Shown here: piece after piece, positions 58,522 through 64,000 of the stretch | How positions within the stretch are numbered: the stretch's first letter is position 1 | Layout of the letters: each line of letters starts with the position of its first letter | NCBI GenBank assembly: GCA_024695545.1 | Contig: JAILHZ010000002.1 | Coordinates: 62,001-126,000 of the forward strand | Direction: 5' to 3' | Length of the DNA stretch: 64,000 bases | Origin: Clostridiales bacterium | GTDB taxonomy: Bacteria > Bacillota_A > Clostridia > Saccharofermentanales > Saccharofermentanaceae | Made by a program: the position numbers and the translations under genes | Notes under the pieces: model-generated | Seen by the model: only the letters and a program-made list of their open reading frames with translations | The model's database searches: none | Told to the model about the DNA's origin: nothing

Positions 58522-59130
58522 TTACTTCGCCAGTAAACGAAGCGATATTCTGATCAGTTCGTCTACACTTAATCCTTCTTCATATGCGGATCGGGCAGCC
58601 CTATTCGCCTCAGAAGCCGGATATCCGAGAACTACAAGAGCAGAGACACAGTCTTCCAGATCGCTGTTTGCTGCCGCAGATACCGCGACCGGAATATCTC
58701 CGGAATCTCCGACAGAACTCATATCAAAGCCTTTAAGCTTATCCTTCAGTTCCAGAACTATCCTCTCAGCGGACTTCTTACCGAGGCCCTTGACCGTACA
58801 GATCTTCTTCACATCCCCGGAAAGCACCGCCATCGCGAGTTCAGACGGACGAAGGACTTCAACGACACCGATCGCACTCTTCGGTCCGATACCGCTTACA
58901 GTCAGCAGGAGCTCAAACATATCCTGATCTTCCTGTTCCGGGAAGCCGTAAAGAGCAATAATGTCCTCTCTTACGTAGTGATAGGTATATACACACACTT
59001 CATCTCCGATATGACCGATCCTGCCCTGCAACAGAAGCGGCATATAGATCTTATAGCCGATACCGTTATTCTCAATGACGATATTCTCGCCTCGTGCCGA
59101 TACAAATGTGCCCTTAATATATGCGTACAT
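58522..59130 (-). CDS. ruvA: Holliday junction protein RuvA
   Basis: 202 aa from ATG 59130, sharing one base with the ruvC stop (TAATG). OB domain, then helix-hairpin-helix repeats (LTVSGIGPKSAIGVVEVL and KKICTVKGLGKKSAERIV) and the C-terminal domain III that binds RuvB (EDCVSALVVLGYPASEANRA). Confidence 0.96.
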   Translation of the reverse strand: MYAYIKGTFVSARGENIVIENNGIGYKIYMPLLLQGRIGHIGDEVCVYTYHYVREDIIALYGFPEQEDQDMFELLLTVSGIGPKSAIGVVEVLRPSELAMAVLSGDVKKICTVKGLGKKSAERIVLELKDKLKGFDMSSVGDSGDIPVAVSAAANSDLEDCVSALVVLGYPASEANRAARSAYEEGLSVDELIRISLRLLAK

Positions 59131-59666
59131 TAGATGTCCCACTCCTTCTTTCCATATCGTCCGTATTGATATCCGGAAACTGCCTTAAATGCTGCATTTA
59201 CACCTGTATGAGCCTGACAGATGCAGATAGCCAGAGCATCGGTAACGTCATCAGGCTTCGGAAGTTCCTTCAGATTCAGAAGCATCTTCACCATCTGGGA
59301 TACCTGATTCTTGTCTGCCCTTCCGTATCCGGTCACCGCCTGCTTGATCTGCATCGGTGTATATTCATATACAGGAACATTCGCTTCTGCAGCCGCAAGG
59401 ATCTCGACGCCTCGTGCCTGCGCCGTACCAATGGCCGTCGTCGTATTTCTCTCGAAGAAAAGCTCCTCGATCGCCATCACATCCGGATGGTGCCGTTCCA
59501 TAAGCACATCGAGCTGCTGGTGAAGTGTCAGAAGCCTCTGCTCAAAGGGAGTATGTGCCTTCGTCGTGATCGCGCCGTAGTCAAGGACAGTAAAATGATT
59601 CTTCTCATAAGAAACCACTCCGAAACCTGTGATCGCATAACCCGGATCGATGCCTAGAATGACCAT
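59130..59666 (-). CDS. ruvC: Holliday junction resolvase RuvC
   Basis: 178 aa. Catalytic acidic residues are in VILGIDPGYAITGFGVV, AIEELFFERNTTTAIG, and GYGRADKNQVSQM with DDVTDALAICICQAH. It cuts Holliday junctions made accessible by RuvAB. It leads an operon of ruvC-ruvA-ruvB-queH from a LexA-type promoter. Confidence 0.96.
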   Translation of the reverse strand: MVILGIDPGYAITGFGVVSYEKNHFTVLDYGAITTKAHTPFEQRLLTLHQQLDVLMERHHPDVMAIEELFFERNTTTAIGTAQARGVEILAAAEANVPVYEYTPMQIKQAVTGYGRADKNQVSQMVKMLLNLKELPKPDDVTDALAICICQAHTGVNAAFKAVSGYQYGRYGKKEWDI

Positions 59667-59689
59667 GACACAACTCCTTTCACAAAGAT

Positions 59690-59701
59690 GAACATTCGTT
59701 C
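59690..59701 (-). promoter_or_regulatory. LexA (SOS) box of the ruvCAB operon
   Basis: GAACGAATGTTC on the minus strand fits the Gram-positive LexA consensus GAACRNRYGTTC exactly. It starts at about the expected +1, so LexA would block transcription. Confidence 0.75.
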
Positions 59702-59708
59702 TTTTAGC

Positions 59709-59737
59709 ATTATAGCAATCATTTTATGCACGCGCAA
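59709..59737 (-). promoter_or_regulatory. Promoter of ruvC-ruvA-ruvB-queH
   Basis: On the minus strand: TTGCGC, 17-bp spacer, TATAAT. ATG 59666 follows at about 42 bp, with AAGGAG. Confidence 0.8.
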
Positions 59738-59740
59738 CCA

Positions 59741-61069
59741 TCACTCGGAAATCACTTCAAGAATTTCCTTCGGTGCTTCCGGCGCATTATCTGAGATCAC
59801 ATACGCATCCTGCATCTTAAAGAGAGCCTCATCTATGCGGTCATCACCGACCGGATTCTTAGAACCAGTATACAGTGAGAAAAGCTCTTCCCCGCGCGAT
59901 ACTTTGTCTCCGATCTTCTTATAAAGGCGGATACCGGCACCCATATCGATCACATCTTCCTTCTCCATTCTGCCTGCACCGAGAAGACAGGATGCTTCAC
60001 CGACCATTAGCGCATCGCACTTGGATACATAGCCGTCTCTTTCCGCATAGACTGTCATGACTTCACACGGGTTGTCCACAAACACAGGAGATCCGTCCGA
60101 CTGCAGCATTCCGCCCTGCGAAAGGATCAGTTCACCGAATTTATCGAAAGCTTCGCCATTTTTGAGTTTATCCTCACACATGGCCATAAGTTCCTTATTT
60201 CCCAGGCCTTTTCCTACCGGAGTCATCTTCAGCATCTCTGATGCCATCGTCAGGACGACGTTCTTAACGTCTTCTCTGCCATTACCGGTCAGAACGCTTA
60301 CAACTTCCTGCATCTCGAGAATGTTTCCGACCATGATGCCCAGAGGCTGTTCCATCGAAGACATTACACAGGTTACCGGTTTCCCGGCAAGTTTTCCGAT
60401 AGAGATCATCTGTCTTGCCAGTTCACGGGCAGAATCAATATCTTTCATAAAAGCACCGCTGCCGCATGTGATATCTAATACGATCGCATCAGAGCCTCCC
60501 GCGATCTTCTTACTCATTATACTGGAAGCAATCAGCGGGATCGAAGGTACGGTACCCGTTACATCACGAAGCGCATAGAGATACTTATCACATGGAGCAA
60601 GATCGGCAGTCTGACCACCAAGAAGCATGCCGCACTTCTCGATCCTGGACTTAAACTCTGAAGGAGCAACCGATGTACAGAATCCCTCAATAGATTCGAA
60701 TTTGTCGATCGTACCGCCGGTAAAACCGAGGCCGCGGCCGCTGAGTTTTACGCAGGGGATACCGAAGGAAGATACGATCGGAAGCAGGATCGGCGTAACT
60801 TTATCTCCCACACCGCCTGTACTGTGCTTATCGACCTTAATTCCTGGAATATCGGAAAGATCACAGATTTTCCCCGAACGGGACATGGCAATCGTAAGAT
60901 CAGCCGTCTCCTGATCCGTCATGCCGCGCCAAAGCACTGCCATAAGAAATGCAGATATCTGATAATCGGGAATCGCTTTATCCGTTACACCGCTGACGAA
61001 GAATTCGATTTCATCACGCGAGATCACTCCGCCGTCACGTTTTTTCTCGATCAATTCAAGCATATTCAT
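59741..61069 (-). CDS. pdp: Pyrimidine-nucleoside phosphorylase
   Basis: 442 aa, ATG with GGAGG 9 bases upstream. It splits thymidine, deoxyuridine and uridine with phosphate. Family motifs: KVDKHSTGGVGDKVTPILLP, KLSGRGLGFTGGTIDKFE, SSIMSKKIAGGSDAIVLD, GSGAFMKD. Single gene, divergent from the oxidoreductase gene. Confidence 0.96.
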   Translation of the reverse strand: MNMLELIEKKRDGGVISRDEIEFFVSGVTDKAIPDYQISAFLMAVLWRGMTDQETADLTIAMSRSGKICDLSDIPGIKVDKHSTGGVGDKVTPILLPIVSSFGIPCVKLSGRGLGFTGGTIDKFESIEGFCTSVAPSEFKSRIEKCGMLLGGQTADLAPCDKYLYALRDVTGTVPSIPLIASSIMSKKIAGGSDAIVLDITCGSGAFMKDIDSARELARQMISIGKLAGKPVTCVMSSMEQPLGIMVGNILEMQEVVSVLTGNGREDVKNVVLTMASEMLKMTPVGKGLGNKELMAMCEDKLKNGEAFDKFGELILSQGGMLQSDGSPVFVDNPCEVMTVYAERDGYVSKCDALMVGEASCLLGAGRMEKEDVIDMGAGIRLYKKIGDKVSRGEELFSLYTGSKNPVGDDRIDEALFKMQDAYVISDNAPEAPKEILEVISE

Positions 61070-61103
61070 GCGTAAGTTCCTCCTAAAGAGACTTCCTACT
61101 GAT

Positions 61104-61112
61104 ATTGTACCA
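61104..61112 (-). promoter_or_regulatory. Extended -10 promoter of pdp
   Basis: TGGTACAAT on the minus strand is an extended -10. No strong -35 is seen. Confidence 0.5.
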
Positions 61113-61119
61113 TTTTATG

Positions 61120-61147
61120 TTGGTTTCTCTTTCGGTTATGTTAGAAT
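61120..61147 (+). promoter_or_regulatory. Promoter of the Gfo/Idh/MocA gene
   Basis: TTGGTT, 16-bp spacer, TAGAAT preceded by TGT (extended -10), 33 bp before ATG 61181. Confidence 0.6.
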
Positions 61148-61180
61148 ATCGATAGAATGATTGAAAAGTGAGGGCTTTCT

Positions 61181-62329
61181 ATGCCGGACAACACTGTTGT
61201 GAACAAGTTAAAGGTCGCCATCATCGGATGCGGCAGAGTCAGTGAGAAACATATCCGTGCCATAAGCGGACTTTCTGACCGTATGACACTCTGTGCACTG
61301 GTCGACACGAATCCGGACGCTCCCTCCCACCTTCTTTCTTCCTGCAGAAAAAAGATCAAGAAATATAAGGAAGTAAAGGCAGGTATCAGAAACTATATCG
61401 ACTATAAGGAGATGCTTAAGGATCTTCATCCGGATATTGTAGCAATTACAGTACCTTCCGGGCTTCACTTCCAGATCGCGAAGGATTGTCTGGAATCCGG
61501 ATCCAATCTTCTTCTCGAAAAACCAATGACCATGAGCAATAAGTCCTCCCGTGAACTGTATGAGCTCGCGGAGAGCAAAGGACTTCGTATTGCAATGGGC
61601 CACATCTACAGATATTTCCCGATCGTATCCCTTCTGCACGAAGATATGGTCAGCGGTGCTTTTGGCAAAGTCGGACACGGTTCCGTGGTTGTACGCTGGG
61701 GTCATGATAACGACTACTATCAGCAGGCAGCATGGAGAGGCACATGGAAGAGCGACGGCGGCGCACTGATGAACCAGACCGTTCACGCACTTGATCTTAT
61801 GTGTTACCTTATGAATTCCGAAGCCACATCCGTTAACGGCATGATCGCCAGACGCTTCCGCAATATGGAGGCCGAGGACACCGCTATGGGTGTATACACT
61901 TTTGGTGACGGTGCTCTCTGCCAGGTGGAAGGAACCACAGCAACCTCCCCGAAGGATCACGAGGCTTCTTTCTATATCAATGCGGAAAAAGCAGCGATCC
62001 GCATCGCGCTCCGCAAAGGAAAACCTTCCTACTCGATCCTGACACCTAAGGGAAAGAACCTGGCCTTTAAGTACCTGCGCAGATACATCAAGCAGTATGG
62101 TCTTTCCTATCTGATCTCCGTTGCCAAGAACCCGCACTACGGCATTTATACGGACCTGTACCGGGCTATAAATACAGGATCAAATCCGATCGCCGACGGA
62201 CGTTCCGGCTATCTGGCTGTTGATATGGTCCTTGGTTTCTATCGTTCCGTTCTGAAAAAGAACGAAATAGAATTGCCACTTCCTAACGAGTTTAAAATCG
62301 AGGAAATGGCAAAACTTGAACTTCGCTGA
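61181..62329 (+). CDS. Gfo/Idh/MocA-family oxidoreductase
   Basis: 382 aa. NAD(P)-binding KVAIIGCGRVSEKHIRAI at the N terminus, the family's EKP in NLLLEKPMTMSN, then the C-terminal alpha/beta half with MNQTVHALDLMCYLM (a catalytic-type His/Asp region). Substrates are sugars or inositols, including nucleotide sugars; the exact one is not predictable. It stands alone between pdp and the PP2C-like gene, with which it converges at 20 bp. Confidence 0.9.
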   Translation: MPDNTVVNKLKVAIIGCGRVSEKHIRAISGLSDRMTLCALVDTNPDAPSHLLSSCRKKIKKYKEVKAGIRNYIDYKEMLKDLHPDIVAITVPSGLHFQIAKDCLESGSNLLLEKPMTMSNKSSRELYELAESKGLRIAMGHIYRYFPIVSLLHEDMVSGAFGKVGHGSVVVRWGHDNDYYQQAAWRGTWKSDGGALMNQTVHALDLMCYLMNSEATSVNGMIARRFRNMEAEDTAMGVYTFGDGALCQVEGTTATSPKDHEASFYINAEKAAIRIALRKGKPSYSILTPKGKNLAFKYLRRYIKQYGLSYLISVAKNPHYGIYTDLYRAINTGSNPIADGRSGYLAVDMVLGFYRSVLKKNEIELPLPNEFKIEEMAKLELR

Positions 62330-62349
62330 TTTATTAAACTATCTGACGA

Positions 62350-64000
62350 TCAGGCTCCCTCACCGTTACCATCATCGGGTGTTCCATCATCAGGTGTTCC
62401 TGCATCAGGAGTAGATTCAGAAGAAGGCTCAGTCGCTTCTGTGTCAGAGGAGCTGCTTGGAGTCGTATCTTCTTCAGAGGGTGTCGGTGTCGGCTTATCT
62501 GTCGGAATAGTATCACTGGATTCAGGCGTACTCTCCGAGGAACTCTCAGACTCAGATGTTTCCGATGTCTCTGAACTGGACTCAGAAGGCGTGGTCTCAG
62601 AAGAACTCTCACTGTCAGTAGGCTGCGCGGAGGTTTCCGTCGGCTCCGGCTTAGTCGTGATCTCCGTAGGTTCAGTCGGAATCGGAGTCGGGTCGATAAA
62701 CTCCGTCGGGCTCTTCTCACCGATCGTCGGGTCTTCAGAAGAGATCACTTCGAGCGGAACATAGCCCATCAGGCCGTTCTCTCTTCTTACCTTCGCAAAC
62801 GTATCATTCGTTGCGAGTACCGTTACGGCTTCACCTCTGGAAAGAGTATCGATCACCTGACTGTCAAGGGACTCCTCAACATACAGCGCTGTATTATCGT
62901 ACAGAACATACATTACACGGCTGGCTTCATCAAAAGTCTGCTCTACAGTCTCAACAGGCTTAAGCTTTCCGGTCCAGTGCGCCACATTAAACACGACATA
63001 TGTACCGAAATAACCGATCACTCCGCAGATCGCAAAGATCAGAAGACCGATCAGGATATTCTTGAGAGCAGGATGCATCTTCTTATCTTTCTTCGCTTTC
63101 TTCTCTTTTTTGGGACGTGCTACGATCTCATCTTCCTCGTCATCATAGTCATCCTCGTAATCATCTTCAATGTCATCTGGCTGAACGTCGATGGGCGGAT
63201 GAGGCGGCTCATTAAACTGCTGATTCATACGATAACGAAGTTCATCCGACTGGATCGTAGGTGCATCATTTGCTGCCTGAGCTGCTGCAGCAGGGGCAAC
63301 AGGAGCCGCTGCAACAACAGGTTTCTGTGCCACGGAAAGATCATTCGTGACGGCAGCTTCCTCAATCTTCGCATCACCCGGGAGTAAAAGCGTACTCTCG
63401 ATACGGACGACCAATGCAGTAAGACCGGCCTTAACACCCTGATTCATCGCATACTGGACAAGTTCAGATGCCTTTGTTTCCGGCTGTGTGGGACGTGCAA
63501 TCACGACACCGAGTTTCTGGATCGGAACTTCCTGGTCAAGACCAGTACCGATCATGACAAGCTCGTCTCCATCCATCAGTTTCAGATGGACCTTCTTATC
63601 CGGAAGGACTTCTCCATCCTGGGAGAATCTTCCCAGATACTGGGTAAGTTCGTTACGACCTTCATGCTGGTACTCAGCTTCCTTCGGGATCGCGCCCATC
63701 TGAACATAACGGTGCGCAACCGTCTGATTCTCTGTAAGAGAGATAAGCTTGCCCTGACGGAACATCCAGATATGGGTATTACCGATATTCATCACGCGGA
63801 GCGTATCGCCTTCGATAATGATCATCGACATCGAGACACGGATACTTGCGCCATTGTGCTTGATAGATTCGTTACAAACGGTGTTGTTTAATACGTTTAC
63901 AACCTGATTCGTGAAACTCTCATAGTCGAGAACACTCATCTGCTGTGTCGTTGCCGTGATCTCCTGCATCTTGGAGAGTACAGCCTGAAGAGTCATTGCA
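62350..64000 (-). CDS. PP2C-like domain protein with membrane helix, SH3-like domain and Ser/Thr/Glu tail (cut by window edge)
   Basis: At least 549 residues, open to the right edge, so the start is outside. Residues 1-200 resemble the second half of a PP2C phosphatase (RVSMSMIIIEGDTLRVMNIG, KLISLTENQTVAHRYVQMG, DELVMIGTGL), but the usual GDSR is GNTH. An Ala/Pro-rich and acidic linker leads to a membrane helix (NILIGLLIFAICGVIGYFGT), then an SH3-like domain (DTLSRGEAVTVLATNDTFAK), then a 110-residue Thr/Ser/Glu/Pro-rich tail. Such a layout suggests an envelope-stress or wall-sensing protein. The front metal sites cannot be seen. Confidence 0.75.
   Translation of the reverse strand, partial: AMTLQAVLSKMQEITATTQQMSVLDYESFTNQVVNVLNNTVCNESIKHNGASIRVSMSMIIIEGDTLRVMNIGNTHIWMFRQGKLISLTENQTVAHRYVQMGAIPKEAEYQHEGRNELTQYLGRFSQDGEVLPDKKVHLKLMDGDELVMIGTGLDQEVPIQKLGVVIARPTQPETKASELVQYAMNQGVKAGLTALVVRIESTLLLPGDAKIEEAAVTNDLSVAQKPVVAAAPVAPAAAAQAANDAPTIQSDELRYRMNQQFNEPPHPPIDVQPDDIEDDYEDDYDDEEDEIVARPKKEKKAKKDKKMHPALKNILIGLLIFAICGVIGYFGTYVVFNVAHWTGKLKPVETVEQTFDEASRVMYVLYDNTALYVEESLDSQVIDTLSRGEAVTVLATNDTFAKVRRENGLMGYVPLEVISSEDPTIGEKSPTEFIDPTPIPTEPTEITTKPEPTETSAQPTDSESSSETTPSESSSETSETSESESSSESTPESSDTIPTDKPTPTPSEEDTTPSSSSDTEATEPSSESTPDAGTPDDGTPDDGNGEGA

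Noticed and set aside
62441..62764. Ser/Val/Gly-rich plus-strand frame of 107 codons
   Set aside because: Antisense of the low-complexity tail of the PP2C-like protein.
1..64000. CRISPR arrays, insertion sequences, prophage or integrase signs
   Set aside because: No spaced direct repeats, transposase motifs, phage structural genes or attachment repeats next to the three tRNAs were seen.

Overview
The window looks like a chromosome segment from a Gram-positive, low-to-moderate GC anaerobe of the Bacillota, class Clostridia (gut or rumen type). The evidence is the gene content: RNase Y, PgpH, YmdB, RqcH, Ddh, YerC, DUF5702 and DUF5688 proteins, a Bacillus-type LexA box, and strong AGGAGG ribosome sites. 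No insertion sequence, phage gene, CRISPR array, rRNA or origin is visible. Most genes run on the minus strand, so that strand is probably the leading one. Everything here was read by eye; family names come from recognised motifs, not from a database search.

Layout. 1-1.2 kb: 5' part of a YesM-type sensor kinase. 1.2-10.1 kb: an arabinose/arabinoxylan catabolic island, with a minus-strand operon (GH51 arabinofuranosidase, DUF6171, FGGY kinase, AraD, FucI/AraA-superfamily isomerase) divergent from a fused carboxylesterase-GH43 enzyme. 10.2-11.7 kb: a 72-aa protein, tRNA-Leu(CAG) and Ddh. 11.9-22 kb: a DinG/XPD-like helicase, then the housekeeping cluster ymdB-lspA-rluD-phoH-pgpH-ybeY/era-recO, in which YbeY and Era are one polypeptide. 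22-29 kb: rny, a flavin reductase, a GNAT-MGMT fusion, an orphan lipoprotein, pncA-pncB, tRNA-Thr(CGT) and tRNA-Arg(CCT). 29-36 kb: yerC-secA coupled to a purine phosphorylase / AdoHcy hydrolase / AdoHcy deaminase set. 36-39 kb: a small Tad-like pseudopilin group. 39-51 kb: an MBL hydrolase, a methylglyoxal-synthase-like protein with lost catalytic residues, mreC-mreD-PBP2, a frameshifted DUF5688 gene, radC, icd, holA, comEC and engB. 52-57 kb (plus): two tandem PRPP synthetases, one with altered active-site loops, a membrane protein and rqcH. 57-64 kb: queH, ruvCAB behind a LexA box, pyrimidine-nucleoside phosphorylase, a Gfo/Idh/MocA oxidoreductase and a partial PP2C-like membrane protein.

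How it fits together. The first 10 kb gives a cytoplasmic route from arabinoxylan oligosaccharides to xylulose 5-phosphate: the esterase removes acyl groups, GH43 and GH51 release arabinose (or xylose), and isomerase, kinase and epimerase finish. The middle is cell-envelope, RNA and DNA maintenance. I found no single unmistakable new system. The best leads are paralogues that look catalytically degenerate (MGS-like, the first Prs), several unusual fusions (esterase-GH43, YbeY-Era, GNAT-MGMT), the secA-linked AdoHcy salvage operon, the ATPase-less pseudopilin group, and an over-represented, strand-skewed octamer (AAAAGCAC on plus).
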